In this document: one piece after another, positions 1 through 9,427 of the stretch
Position numbering within the stretch: position 1 is the first letter of the stretch
How the letters are laid out: the number at the start of each line of letters is the position of its first letter
DNA from: Parabacteroides faecis
GTDB lineage: Bacteria; Bacteroidota; Bacteroidia; Bacteroidales; Tannerellaceae
DNA length: 64,000 bases
Direction: 5' to 3'
Assembly: GCF_014647375.1 (NCBI RefSeq)
Contig: NZ_BMPB01000007.1
Location: forward strand, 62,001-126,000
Made by a program: the position numbers and the translations under genes
Notes under the pieces: model-generated
Databases searched by the model: none
What the model was told of the DNA's origin: nothing
The model's input: only the letters and a program-made list of their open reading frames with translations

Positions 1-1364
1 GTCAGGGTCGAACCGCTTTGAATGATTGTTATTTCCTGATCCTCTCCATTTACATCTATCTTAAAAGAGACTGATCTCTCTTCCGCTTTCGGATTGGCCT
101 CCACAGCCTTAAAGACGACATTGGCAGGCCCCTGATGTGTTATGGTTGCCCCCGGCTTGATCTCACTGCTGTCCAGCAAGGCTGACAACCAGAAAGGCAT
201 ATCGAATACCCACTGCTGTCCCGGACGGGCCGTGATCTGTATCTCTTTTTCACCGCCTTTCTTAGCGGGCATTCTGGTCGGATCTACCTCGATAGGAGGT
301 ATCTCACCGACAGTAATACGTTCGTCGGAAACGTCTATACCTATCAAAGTCACATTCATGGTATAGTGGGAATTGCGTACGATATCATAATTGTTCTTGT
401 CGCTACCGGGATAAAACCGGAACGTAACATCTTTATACGATACTCCACCCTGCACAGCCTCTCCGGTCAGTTCGATACAGGTTGCATTCGTCACCCCCGT
501 TCCAATCTTCTTTTTTTCAGCATCGACAGCATCAGCCCCGCTGACAGTACCCGCCATATTCTCAGGCAAATACCAGTAAACAGTCGCACCGGAACCACTC
601 GCCGTACCCGTATGTGTGGTATAACCGATACCATCCGTTGTCAACTGCGCTTTAGGAACTTCAATCTGCGACAGGGTCGGTGCGTTCTTTAAAACGACGG
701 AAGCCGGTTCAAATGTAAAATCACTACCTACCGAATAGGTAAACGTGATCTTGGCAATGAGACGGGTCAGTTCCACCGTAATATCTTTTATACCTTCAGC
801 CTGAACCACGCCCTCCCATTTCCCCATCATCTTACATAAGTTATTATCCGGCAATCCCTCAGCGGTTGAAGCATAAGCCAATGTATGCTTTTTTAAAGTC
901 GTTTCATCGGCTATCGCACCCAGATCACCGGCATTCGACACGAAATAAACACGGCTCTTACTGCCATCCTGGCTCTGTTTCAGTTTCAGGTTGAGAGTAG
1001 TACCGGTCATAGAAGGAAGATACTCATTCAGTAAACGCTTACCCGTCACCGCATCGTACTGTCCGACCCACAGGCTGGCTATCTGATTTTCCTGCACTTC
1101 CGATAACGGAGCAACAGCTTTGGTTTGTACCGAGTCCCTTGCTCCTACAGCCAGCGTATCCGAGTCGATCGTGCCGTCAGGTGTAAAAGTAATGCTACGG
1201 GTAACGGGAGTCCGGGTAGCCAACACATTCAGGTTAAAGCTGGCATCTACTTCTGCCAATGTATGCGGAGTAATTCCCCCTTCTTCTACTTCCGTCCGTG
1301 TACAACCGCCTGCAACCAACAGAAACAACAATACAAACAACCTTATTTTACTTACTCGTTTCAT
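1..1364 (-). CDS. Fimbrillin-type lipoprotein with C-terminal BACON-like domain (3' end outside window)
   Basis: The frame is open from the ATG at 1364 to the window edge, so the 3' end is missing. The N-terminus is a lipoprotein signal with lipobox VAGGC (Cys21), so the product should be an outer-membrane or fimbrial lipoprotein. An Arg-rich stretch (LATRTPVTRS) follows, resembling the protease-processing region of type V pilins. The middle has the beta-rich fimbrillin pattern (VELTRLIAKITFTY). The last part visible (KKGGEKEIQITARPG, then WVFDMPFWLS and a closing VSFKIDVNGEDQEITI) resembles a BACON domain, a glycan- or mucin-associated beta-sandwich. It is the last visible gene of the operon that starts at 9407. 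By position and domain fusion it may be a tip or accessory subunit; that role is inference. Confidence 0.75.
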   Translation of the reverse strand, partial: MKRVSKIRLFVLLFLLVAGGCTRTEVEEGGITPHTLAEVDASFNLNVLATRTPVTRSITFTPDGTIDSDTLAVGARDSVQTKAVAPLSEVQENQIASLWVGQYDAVTGKRLLNEYLPSMTGTTLNLKLKQSQDGSKSRVYFVSNAGDLGAIADETTLKKHTLAYASTAEGLPDNNLCKMMGKWEGVVQAEGIKDITVELTRLIAKITFTYSVGSDFTFEPASVVLKNAPTLSQIEVPKAQLTTDGIGYTTHTGTASGSGATVYWYLPENMAGTVSGADAVDAEKKKIGTGVTNATCIELTGEAVQGGVSYKDVTFRFYPGSDKNNYDIVRNSHYTMNVTLIGIDVSDERITVGEIPPIEVDPTRMPAKKGGEKEIQITARPGQQWVFDMPFWLSALLDSSEIKPGATITHQGPANVVFKAVEANPKAEERSVSFKIDVNGEDQEITIIQSGSTL

Positions 1365-1391
1365 TGTATTTCGATTATATATATTCGTCTA

Positions 1392-2534
1392 CTATCTCCC
1401 TCCGACATTACCATTTCCAGTCCACATTATTTCCTTCCACGTCACAACCGTTACAGTCGTACCGATCCCTTCATTGATATCGGGATCAGGATAAGGGGTG
1501 TCGGGACTTCCCACATTATCGTCTGTGAAAACGACTGCATTCCAGTCCAGCACCTTCATCAGCAAGCTACTTTCGTTATTCTTCACCTCAAGGGTAAAAA
1601 TATAGCGTTTGCCTTCATCAAAAGTGATATTCTTGTCGATAGTCGCTTTCAGGGTTGCCGTTTCATCGTTCCTCACCACTTCAATCTCTACCTCGAAAGG
1701 CTGGCTGTCTTTGGGAAGGATAACTCCTTTCGTCTTGTTCAGCCCCGAATTGTCCGGATCGGATTCCGGTTCCACCGGTTCGAACTCCCCTTCAACGAAT
1801 GCGACCTGTGCATCCGTCCCGCTACCGCCTCCCGTAGGAAGGATACCTGTATCGCTGCCCGCTATCAGATCGGCTCCCGAAGAGGATATCTTTTTTATCA
1901 CCAGCCCCGTTCCGTACAGTTTCTCAAAAGAGGAGGCATTGTCGGGGGAAGGGGCAACATTGAATACCAACATCGCACATTTCCGCCGGAAAGTTCCGAG
2001 CGTAACCTGTTGTGAATCTTTCGTCACCGCCACCCCGCGAACAAAGCCTGTCATCACATCTTCCTTATGGGGGACACCTGTTATCTTATAATAGCCATCC
2101 TCCCCTTTTTGTAGCGGACGAGCCGGAGAAACGGCATAGAAATCGTAAACGCCTCCCCGTACGATCAACCCCTTGCCCTCTCCTTCCACCCGCTTTCCTT
2201 CGGAATCTACCAAGCAGGGTGACAAAGAACCGTCCGCTTTTACCACATAGGTGGCCTCAAACGTAGGTGCCTCCGTAGAGAAGGAAGCCTCTTGCAGTTC
2301 ACCGCCTACCTTACCGGTAAGCCACGCCCCGACACGTACGGTCGTCCCTACAGGTAAAAGGGTCGGTGACGGAGAAACAGTTTCCCCCGCACGGGTCAGG
2401 AGCTCCGGAACACCCAGGTCTGGCTTACCGAAACTGACCGCCACCAGCCGCGCTGTATCCGGCATCTCCTCTACCGGACCGGCTGTGCAACCGGCCAGTA
2501 ATCCTATCAGATATATCAAATACCGTTTCATCAT
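1392..2534 (-). CDS. Fimbrillin-type lipoprotein
   Basis: The 380-residue product starts with a short lipoprotein signal (IGLLAGC, Cys16). A candidate pilin-processing arginine lies at Arg48 (ELLTRAGE), followed by beta-rich sequence typical of FimA/Mfa-like subunits. The C-terminus has the VLDWNAV tryptophan segment seen at the end of fimbrillin domains and then a Pro/Asp-rich extension of about 40 residues. It lies 27 bp before the next operon gene and 33 bp after the previous one, so co-transcription is likely. ATGs at 2534 and 2531 are both possible starts. Whether it is a shaft, tip or accessory subunit cannot be told from sequence. Confidence 0.7.
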   Translation of the reverse strand: MMKRYLIYLIGLLAGCTAGPVEEMPDTARLVAVSFGKPDLGVPELLTRAGETVSPSPTLLPVGTTVRVGAWLTGKVGGELQEASFSTEAPTFEATYVVKADGSLSPCLVDSEGKRVEGEGKGLIVRGGVYDFYAVSPARPLQKGEDGYYKITGVPHKEDVMTGFVRGVAVTKDSQQVTLGTFRRKCAMLVFNVAPSPDNASSFEKLYGTGLVIKKISSSGADLIAGSDTGILPTGGGSGTDAQVAFVEGEFEPVEPESDPDNSGLNKTKGVILPKDSQPFEVEIEVVRNDETATLKATIDKNITFDEGKRYIFTLEVKNNESSLLMKVLDWNAVVFTDDNVGSPDTPYPDPDINEGIGTTVTVVTWKEIMWTGNGNVGGR

Positions 2535-2567
2535 TATAATGCTTTTATATAGTAACTGATAGTTCCT

Positions 2568-3683
2568 TTATTCCATCGGAATATCATACTCCCCGCCATC
2601 ATTCCAGCCTGCCACCCGGATATCTGTCAATTCAATCCCCTGCGCCTGCATGCGGATATTATAGATATAATTATATCCCTTCTCCCACTTGGCCGTAAAT
2701 GTGCCCGGATCAGTTCCGCTACTCCCGGACGGCTTCATCGCAAAGACACGGCCGTCATGCAGCGTCAGTTCCAATGTGGCACTCACATCTGTCACCGGAA
2801 TAACCAACCCGAAAGCCTGGACAGGCGTTTGACCGATTTCATCCGCTGTCTGTACACTTCCGATACCGCGCATATCCCCATCTGCCGTAAACATCAGTTG
2901 ATCGACTGCCGTCAGCGTACCTTCCAAACCGCCTGTCGAAAGGTTCAGTTTGGCGGAGGTAGACTTTTTAAATCCTCCGCTACTTTTCAGTACTACCTTC
3001 TTTATCAGGCAACCGTCAAAAGCCTCTCCCTCCTCCGATACGCGGAAGCTCACCTTTGCCAGCGCATGTTGCATCAGAAGCGACACCTCCGGATGCCAAC
3101 GGTCTACCTGCCCTGTCGCCTTACAGTAGAGATAATCATCCTGATCGGTTTCCCATTGAACATCGGTCGTAGCATCCACCGGATTACCACCGTCATTAAA
3201 GTAGAACTTCTGCTTATCCAGCACCTTGACACCACTCATCAACGGTACTTTCGGAGTTCCCGAAAGCGACACACTTTTCTCGGACGGAGTATAACCATAG
3301 ACTGTCCCTTTCTCCGTATACAGGCAAAGGGGATCCTCTCCTTCCGCCAACTCCCAAGCCGGTACGGCAGCAACGGCATTGTAAGTAAACGACTGGCTTT
3401 TGATGCCGCTCGCATAGAAACCCACTGTACCGCTACTACTCTCTTTGGTGACGCATACGCCTACGGATGTGAGCGGATTAGGGTTAGGTTCCTTATCGCC
3501 GGGACCTCCCGTTACAACGCTTCTCGATTCCACCTCCAACGACAAGCCCAGGCTCTTTATACTCAGAGGAACACCCTCTTCCGCATCACCGCCACCGGGC
3601 CCGGGCGGAACAATTTCCGCCTCGGTACAAGCTGCACACAGCAATAGAAACACAGTCGGTAATAGGTATAAGAACTTTTTCAT
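2568..3683 (-). CDS. Fimbrillin-type lipoprotein
   Basis: This 371-residue lipoprotein has lipobox LCAAC (Cys19) and a Gly/Pro-rich linker. Its candidate processing site ESRSVVTGG around Arg54 matches sites in neighbouring genes. The conserved fimbrillin core motif appears as MQHALAKVSFRV, and the protein ends VAGWNDGGEYDIPME, very like the ends of the two upstream subunits (AWVDNEQDEIPL, AWTDHEQDDMPI). The shared ending marks a paralogous set within one operon. Family knowledge: Bacteroidales type V pilins are secreted as lipoproteins, cleaved after a basic residue by an outer-membrane protease and assembled by strand exchange. Confidence 0.8.
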   Translation of the reverse strand: MKKFLYLLPTVFLLLCAACTEAEIVPPGPGGGDAEEGVPLSIKSLGLSLEVESRSVVTGGPGDKEPNPNPLTSVGVCVTKESSSGTVGFYASGIKSQSFTYNAVAAVPAWELAEGEDPLCLYTEKGTVYGYTPSEKSVSLSGTPKVPLMSGVKVLDKQKFYFNDGGNPVDATTDVQWETDQDDYLYCKATGQVDRWHPEVSLLMQHALAKVSFRVSEEGEAFDGCLIKKVVLKSSGGFKKSTSAKLNLSTGGLEGTLTAVDQLMFTADGDMRGIGSVQTADEIGQTPVQAFGLVIPVTDVSATLELTLHDGRVFAMKPSGSSGTDPGTFTAKWEKGYNYIYNIRMQAQGIELTDIRVAGWNDGGEYDIPME

Positions 3684-3706
3684 GGGCTGTACTTTTTATG
3701 GAGTTA

Positions 3707-5017
3707 TTATAATGGGATTTCGTCCTGTTCGTTATCGACCCAGGCTTCTACCGCTACATCCACAACAGTCAGCTTGTTACGACCAGCCGAGAACGTATAG
3801 ATATAATTGTTACCAGCTTCCCAGGTGTTTCCCTGCAGAGTGATCGGATAAACGACTGCTGTATTTGAACCTTCCTGCAACGTGATTTCCACATCTATCT
3901 CATTATCGTCGAAAGTCGCTATCGGGTAAATTACCGCACTGACTGTCCGGGATACATTCTTTCCGTTTATCGAAGAGGTAGAAGTTCCTGTTGAAATAAA
4001 AGCATGTTCACCTTCTGTTCCTTCCTCGTCTATCTGTCTCATCAATATATAGTTTGTTACCGTACGGGACATACCGGTAGTAGTCGATGTTCCTGTGATC
4101 GCTCCGTCTGTCAATGCCATCATTCCATCTCCTGTCTTAAACTGATTTGAACCGCCGGTATGATTTTTAACTTCGAATTTGGTGAAGTTCACGTCCTTAT
4201 CGCTCAGATGTCCCCCATCATACACACGAAACGAAATCATTGCCATAGCATGTTTCATATCCAAATTGATCTTATAACCCGGATTATTTTCGTTTGTATT
4301 ATCCGGATCTGCATCCGGCGCAACGGGAGTCTGTCCACTGGCACGTCCGTTATTGACATTACGGCCCGCCTCTCCGGCAAAATACAGGTAGTCTTTTTCT
4401 GTTGAGAGTGAAAGGTTAACCAGATCGGCCTTAGCTGTCGCCGCCCATGCATTGGTTTTCCAATATTTTTTTGCATTGTTTGCTGTGGCATCGATTTCAC
4501 CGCTAGCGAGAACTTTTACCGGAATTTTAAGGTCGGATTCTCTGCTTATAGATAGTGAAATACTTGAATTATAGGGATAATAAGCATACACCTTGCCGAC
4601 CTCTTTTGTCAGATAATAAGGAACTTCTTTTGTTGATTCATAAGTATCTTTCTTTTCCTTAATCGAAATCCAGTTCTTTCCTGTATCATCACCCATATAC
4701 CAGACATGGTGACCTGTATATTCTGTTCCGTCGGGCATGTACCAGCCGGTTGCTCCGCTGTTTGTTACCAATACACCCAATCCCGGAGCATAATCAGAAC
4801 TGGTGAATTGTTTTACAGGATAAGTGATTGTTTCACCGCTTACTACCGATTTCGTTGCTGCTTTGGTTCCCGCATCCACTTTCAGGTTGGGAGTGATACC
4901 TAAAGATACCTGACCGTCGTTACCCGGTTCAGGGTCTATTCCTGTTTCTGTCTCCGAGCAGCTTGTCGCTGTCAGAAGGGCTATCAACATAACCCACATT
5001 GTCTTAGTTGTTTTCAT
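3707..5017 (-). CDS. Fimbrillin-type lipoprotein, probable major subunit
   Basis: I chose the ATG at 5017 rather than further upstream. It gives a clean lipoprotein signal (LLTATSC, Cys20) and is preceded by an AAAGGAAA ribosome-binding sequence. The 436-residue product has the fimbrillin motif MKHAMAMISFRV and the C-terminal AWVDNEQDEIPL. At the position where paralogues carry Arg, the processing motif reads TKSVVSGE with Lys56, so processing may need a protease accepting lysine. It is the largest complete pilin-like gene here, hence a guess at the shaft subunit. Upstream and downstream genes are within about 35 bp. Confidence 0.78.
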   Translation of the reverse strand: MKTTKTMWVMLIALLTATSCSETETGIDPEPGNDGQVSLGITPNLKVDAGTKAATKSVVSGETITYPVKQFTSSDYAPGLGVLVTNSGATGWYMPDGTEYTGHHVWYMGDDTGKNWISIKEKKDTYESTKEVPYYLTKEVGKVYAYYPYNSSISLSISRESDLKIPVKVLASGEIDATANNAKKYWKTNAWAATAKADLVNLSLSTEKDYLYFAGEAGRNVNNGRASGQTPVAPDADPDNTNENNPGYKINLDMKHAMAMISFRVYDGGHLSDKDVNFTKFEVKNHTGGSNQFKTGDGMMALTDGAITGTSTTTGMSRTVTNYILMRQIDEEGTEGEHAFISTGTSTSSINGKNVSRTVSAVIYPIATFDDNEIDVEITLQEGSNTAVVYPITLQGNTWEAGNNYIYTFSAGRNKLTVVDVAVEAWVDNEQDEIPL

Positions 5018-5051
5018 TTTCCTTTGTTTTAAAGTGTTTCTATTTAATATT

Positions 5052-6026
5052 TTATATCGGCATATCATCCTGTTCATGATCCGTCCAGGCTTCCACACCG
5101 ACAGATGTGGTCTGTATCTGGCTTTTATCTGTAAAGAAGAGGGTTACGACATGGCTTTTACCTGTCTGGAAACCGTCTTCGATATGGAAAGAGACTTCCG
5201 AAACTGTTTCATCTTCAGTTCCCCTGCCGTCTTTCGTCGTTGTTATCCGAAGGTGCAACGGGTGTTCTACTGTTCCGTCCACCGGAGAAACCGGGAGCAA
5301 GAGATATCCTTGCGGTTCGGGAAGATCTTCGCCGGCTGTTACCTCCGGGACCGGCAAGTTTGTTATATCCTGTACCGGGATATTTTTTATTCCATCATCT
5401 GACGATATATCATCCAAATGGGGAATCTCCTGTTCCAGATCCAGTTCCTGACGTGCATGTACGTCTACCGCTTCAATCATTTTTATTATTCCCCACCCAT
5501 CAGCACGGTCACTGTAACAAACCAAACGCACCTGTGTCAGTAAATGATGGAACGTACAGGTTTGTATCGGGGCATACCCACTACCCGTCAGGATTCCCGT
5601 TGACATAATATCGGTTGTACCATCCACTATAAAGGTCACTTTGCCCGTTCCTGCAACGACTCCCGACTCACCCTTTACCGGACAATAGCCGTGCAGGCGG
5701 ATATGACGACCATCCTCCGGGTATGACTGGGACTCGACAAACACGATCGGACGGTTCCCCTTACCTCCTGTTCGTACCGCCTCATATCTGTTCCACATGC
5801 CATAACTTTCTGTCGAAACGATCGTTTCATCCTGCCGGGCAAAGCAAACCTCTAAATCCTTTTCATAGCCGGAGCCAATCACTCCGCGCGTTGATTGTCC
5901 GATCGCCCCTTCCAGGCAGACCGCAGTTTCCGGGACTGGCTCCGGAGTAGGATTGCTGTCTGAACAGGCGGTGAGACCCGGAAGGATAGCGATGGATATG
6001 AATGCTGTTACTATGAAGTTGTTCAT
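5052..6026 (-). CDS. Fimbrillin-type lipoprotein
   Basis: The 324-residue product has a lipoprotein signal ending PGLTAC (Cys21). The candidate processing motif STRGVIGSGYE around Arg47 is almost the same as in the next gene upstream (ATRAVISGGYV). The fimbrillin core appears as CTFHHLLTQVRLVC, and the protein ends VGVEAWTDHEQDDMPI. Only 10 bp separate it from the upstream gene, so translation is probably coupled. With the 6037-6996 gene it forms a close paralogous pair (shared FARxD, AVRTGGxGN and HLLTQ segments), suggesting local duplication and divergence. Confidence 0.8.
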   Translation of the reverse strand: MNNFIVTAFISIAILPGLTACSDSNPTPEPVPETAVCLEGAIGQSTRGVIGSGYEKDLEVCFARQDETIVSTESYGMWNRYEAVRTGGKGNRPIVFVESQSYPEDGRHIRLHGYCPVKGESGVVAGTGKVTFIVDGTTDIMSTGILTGSGYAPIQTCTFHHLLTQVRLVCYSDRADGWGIIKMIEAVDVHARQELDLEQEIPHLDDISSDDGIKNIPVQDITNLPVPEVTAGEDLPEPQGYLLLPVSPVDGTVEHPLHLRITTTKDGRGTEDETVSEVSFHIEDGFQTGKSHVVTLFFTDKSQIQTTSVGVEAWTDHEQDDMPI

Positions 6027-6036
6027 GACTTTACGG

Positions 6037-6996
6037 TTACTTTCCGGGAGTTATTATTGTACTGCCATTATTACCCGGTTGCCATTCGGCGATACCGGTT
6101 TCTACCGCTATTTTACCATCCTCCGTAAAGGTGAGTGTGATAAGGTGGGAATAACCCGCTTTCACACCTTCGCTGATATTGGAGACGGTAACATCCAATA
6201 TTTTAGGACTCCCGTCATAAGTTCCTTTCACCTCTAAACCGATAGGTAAATCTTCTGTTCCCAGATTGACTGTTGGGTAAAGCAACAGATAGCCGGTCGA
6301 AGGTTTTTCAGCATCCGGGGCAGAAACTGTAGAAGGACAGTTTTTAACCGTTAGCGTTTGGTTGGCTGTTCCTGTTGCCGTCAGTTGAGCACCCTTGGTT
6401 TTATCGAGTGATAGTTTCAATCCCGTTGCTACATTCTTTACTTTGATGGAAGTTATCGCCGTCCATTTATCTATCGCTCCTGCAGAACCTGTACACCTGA
6501 ACTGCAATTGGGTTAACAGATGGCTGAAGGTGAAAGTCTCGAACTTATTCACCAGCGAACCGGTCTGAACTCCTGTTGCCATTATATCCTCCTCACCCGT
6601 GATAGTGTAAGTGACACTGACCGGGTTAGTAGTTCCGCTGTTCAACGTCTTGCGGGGATAGTAACCGATCAGGACAGACTCACCATCTTCCGTCAAATAG
6701 GTTTGCTCCGGTTCAAATGTAAGAACCGTGTTACCTGTACCTCCTGTACGGACTGCATCGATAGATGGGGTATTCCACACCGAACCTGTGGTACCCGGGT
6801 TATCCAGGCGGGCGAACGAGACTTCCAGGTCATTCACATAACCGCCGCTGATCACTGCACGGGTAGCCTCCGCTATTCCCGCATTCACTTCTATTGCTTG
6901 CGCCGTTCCATCCGTTACCGGCTCTTCCGTATTGGTACAACCGCCTAAGAAAGTAGTTCCCAACAGACTCATGATCAATAATTTTCCTGTTTTCAT
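6037..6996 (-). CDS. Fimbrillin-type lipoprotein
   Basis: The 319-residue product has lipobox FLGGC (Cys20) and a putative pilin-processing site EATRAVISGGYV at Arg46. Its core motif TFSHLLTQLQFRC and segment AVRTGGTGNTVL are shared with the downstream paralogue at 5052-6026. The C-terminus has the fimbrillin tryptophan segment (VETGIAEWQPG). The ATG at 6996 directly opens the signal peptide. It is 25 bp from the preceding FimB-like gene, in operon with the whole cluster. Subunit position in the pilus is unknown. Confidence 0.8.
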   Translation of the reverse strand: MKTGKLLIMSLLGTTFLGGCTNTEEPVTDGTAQAIEVNAGIAEATRAVISGGYVNDLEVSFARLDNPGTTGSVWNTPSIDAVRTGGTGNTVLTFEPEQTYLTEDGESVLIGYYPRKTLNSGTTNPVSVTYTITGEEDIMATGVQTGSLVNKFETFTFSHLLTQLQFRCTGSAGAIDKWTAITSIKVKNVATGLKLSLDKTKGAQLTATGTANQTLTVKNCPSTVSAPDAEKPSTGYLLLYPTVNLGTEDLPIGLEVKGTYDGSPKILDVTVSNISEGVKAGYSHLITLTFTEDGKIAVETGIAEWQPGNNGSTIITPGK

Positions 6997-7021
6997 TTTA
7001 TACCAGTGTTTTATATTGTTA

Positions 7022-7969
7022 TTAAGGAGTAACTACACCCGAACCGTCACTGCCCGGTTTCCAGTCCGTCAGCGTAATCGTCAAACCACTTATTTCATCA
7101 TAGCGGACAACCAGGTCTAGTATCACATGTGTCGTGACAGTTGCAGTGAATGCATCTTTCACCTCTTCCGTTATATCCGTAGATGAAGCAACCTCGCTCC
7201 CATCCGCCAGCGTCATCATCAAACTAAGGTCGACAGATTCTTTGCCTTCCTCTTCTTCCTCACCCGGGGATAAACCGAACAGACTCAGCGAAGAGGCATA
7301 CACACCCGGACTGACCTCTTCCGGTTCAAACGTCATAAAAGCAGGCGTATCGAACAGCGGCTTGCCGGAAGGTATATGAACCCGTGAAGAAACACCGGTC
7401 AACCTTCCCGACAAGACCGCAGGAACGACATCATCCTTATCTCCTCCTGTGACCTTTATATTCATTTCCAATGTACGGACAAGGTTTGCAGGAGTTAATT
7501 CTTTCGCTACCGTTTCACCCCCGACTACCTCGATCTGTTCCAGACCTGTGCCGTACAAGCTACCCGGACAGGCAATCTGTACGGAACTTGATTTTAACGA
7601 AGAAAGTTGTTGTGCTCTGCCGCAGGCTTCCTCATACCCCTTCTCCATTTCAAGCGTGACACCTGTACAACCTGTATTACAGACTGCAACCCGGTAACGC
7701 CCCAAAGGCAACGTGCCCTCATATCCCGAAGCATCCCCCGTACGCATTAGCGGACTTTCTGAATCTTCCGGATAGAAATACCAGGTCATATTATCCGGGC
7801 AACTATTGTCTGACCTTCGAAGCAGCAAACGTACTTTTCCGTTCTTTTCCCAATCCTCGTCAGTCATACGGTAGGCACAGGACGATACCGCCATAATCCA
7901 TGCGGCACTGATCAGCCAAACGGCTACCTGTATCATTACATATCTTTTATTTCTTTTATCTCTTTCCAT
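7022..7969 (-). CDS. FimB/Mfa2-like (DUF5119-type) fimbrial lipoprotein
   Basis: The 315-residue product has a long N-region and lipobox AVSSC (Cys31). The mature start (RMTDEDWEKNGKVRLLLRR, then MTWYFYPED) fits the DUF5119 / FimB-Mfa2-like proteins that sit second in Bacteroidales fimbrial operons. FimB and Mfa2 are known to anchor pili to the outer membrane and limit their length; that role is inferred here. No arginine processing motif of the neighbouring pilin type is evident, consistent with an anchor that keeps its lipid. A strong Shine-Dalgarno (GGAGGTA) lies 5 bases before the ATG, unusual for this phylum. Confidence 0.65.
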   Translation of the reverse strand: MERDKRNKRYVMIQVAVWLISAAWIMAVSSCAYRMTDEDWEKNGKVRLLLRRSDNSCPDNMTWYFYPEDSESPLMRTGDASGYEGTLPLGRYRVAVCNTGCTGVTLEMEKGYEEACGRAQQLSSLKSSSVQIACPGSLYGTGLEQIEVVGGETVAKELTPANLVRTLEMNIKVTGGDKDDVVPAVLSGRLTGVSSRVHIPSGKPLFDTPAFMTFEPEEVSPGVYASSLSLFGLSPGEEEEEGKESVDLSLMMTLADGSEVASSTDITEEVKDAFTATVTTHVILDLVVRYDEISGLTITLTDWKPGSDGSGVVTP

Positions 7970-7979
7970 AAAATACCTC

Positions 7980-9407
7980 CTATCTGATTTGAAAACGATA
8001 TGATAAGCTGATCTTTAAACCGACCATAAACCCCGTCGATGCAAAACGGGTTTCCAGATAATTACGGTTATCAAGCGGATCATACCGGTATTTCTTTCCA
8101 CTGAAAACGGAGCGGTAACCGGCACAGACACGCATACCTACTCCAAAACCACCGACCAGAGAGAAGCGATAACCCATCGACAGTCCTGCCGACCAGAAAC
8201 AACCTGTCCGCCCGTACAGCATATCTTCCGACAGGTCGATCGCGCTTCCACGCACATCAAAATCTCCGTATTCGGCAAACAAGCCGGTATTCAATCCGGT
8301 AAATCTCCCTAAAGAAGATAGCCAGATAGTAGGTTCGAGAGATATTTCGGACACAGCCCAACAGTCACGCGTCTTGTCTTTATAGGCAAAGTCGGAATAT
8401 ATGCCGGACAAAGCAACCGACCAACGACCGGAGAAACAACACTCCACTTCCAGGTTCGGCATGAATGCACCCGTTTCTATTTTGGTATCACCGGTTCCTA
8501 AACGGATCGATGGGACTACACCGCACCAGGAAAGAAGGTTCGTTTTCACAGCCAGATATACAGGGCTTTGCTTCACCGGAGTTTCTTCCATCCTCACAGA
8601 TTCGGTTGACCGTTTTTGTCCCTCGGGAATAACTTCTTTGCCGACTGTATTTTTCTGTTTTGTCACCACCCGCACTGTTTCCCTGGTTGTTACGGTAGTG
8701 GCTAAAGCAATGTCCGGCTCTTCTGTCCGTTTACTATGATGTACCGTATCTGTTACAGAAGCCAAATGGTAATCTTCCAGTTCCGTACGATCGAAAAGGG
8801 GATCGTCAATACGGTACACTTCACGGTCATAACCTCCTGTCTCACCACGACGGTACAGGTCTACATAAGGAACTGCACCATATTCACCGATGGCGGCCGC
8901 TACCGCTACCGGATAACGGCTTTCACTGTAATGGATCGAGATATTTGCAAACCAAGGAAGTGGTTTATATACCTTATAGACATGTACCTGATCGCGATAG
9001 TTTCCGCTACGGTCGATATAAAAGGCAACACAATCATGAGGAATATCGAAACGGGTTTTCAGGTAGGCACGGATACGACCCGCACGCAATGAGGCTTCGT
9101 TCACAACCTCTTTATCTTCGTATTCATAGGCATTCACATGCGAGACGATCAAAAGGTGGCAATCGCCTTTCAGGATTTGGTCGCGGGATGCGTCGAGTAA
9201 ACCGCCCATCCGTTCCAGTTGATAAGCGTTGTCTCCGTAGTCGGCAAGGAACAGGTCATTATCCTGGCGGAAAGAGAAAAGGAACGATTCTGCCTTATAA
9301 TAGGTCGTAGTCTGGGCATCCGCTCCTATCCCCAAAAGGAAGTTGAGCAGTAACAGGAAGATTGTTCTTACCTGTATTTTCCGGTGTGGACCTTTTATCC
9401 TATACAT
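7980..9407 (-). CDS. OmpA/DUF3575-type outer membrane protein, first gene of fimbrial operon
   Basis: I chose the ATG at 9407 because it gives a signal peptide (FLLLLNFLLGIGADAQ); an in-frame start at 9473 would add 22 atypical residues. The 475-residue product has an OmpA-like periplasmic segment (LLIVSHVNAYEYEDKEVV, then LRAGRIRAYL) and a C-terminal beta-barrel of the DUF3575 type beginning VYLAVKTNLLSW and ending in an aromatic YRFQI. Proteins of this kind open many Bacteroidales fimbrial operons and may help assembly or anchoring to peptidoglycan. No promoter-like sequence is visible between this gene and the inverted repeat at 9480, so transcription probably depends on the invertible segment. 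Confidence 0.7.
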   Translation of the reverse strand: MYRIKGPHRKIQVRTIFLLLLNFLLGIGADAQTTTYYKAESFLFSFRQDNDLFLADYGDNAYQLERMGGLLDASRDQILKGDCHLLIVSHVNAYEYEDKEVVNEASLRAGRIRAYLKTRFDIPHDCVAFYIDRSGNYRDQVHVYKVYKPLPWFANISIHYSESRYPVAVAAAIGEYGAVPYVDLYRRGETGGYDREVYRIDDPLFDRTELEDYHLASVTDTVHHSKRTEEPDIALATTVTTRETVRVVTKQKNTVGKEVIPEGQKRSTESVRMEETPVKQSPVYLAVKTNLLSWCGVVPSIRLGTGDTKIETGAFMPNLEVECCFSGRWSVALSGIYSDFAYKDKTRDCWAVSEISLEPTIWLSSLGRFTGLNTGLFAEYGDFDVRGSAIDLSEDMLYGRTGCFWSAGLSMGYRFSLVGGFGVGMRVCAGYRSVFSGKKYRYDPLDNRNYLETRFASTGFMVGLKISLSYRFQIR

Positions 9408-9427
9408 ATTAATATATAATACCAGTT

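Noticed and set aside
142-7697. Plus-strand open frames across the fimbrial genes
   Set aside because: They overlap well-supported lipoprotein genes on the minus strand, lack signal peptides or known motifs, and show shadow-like composition.
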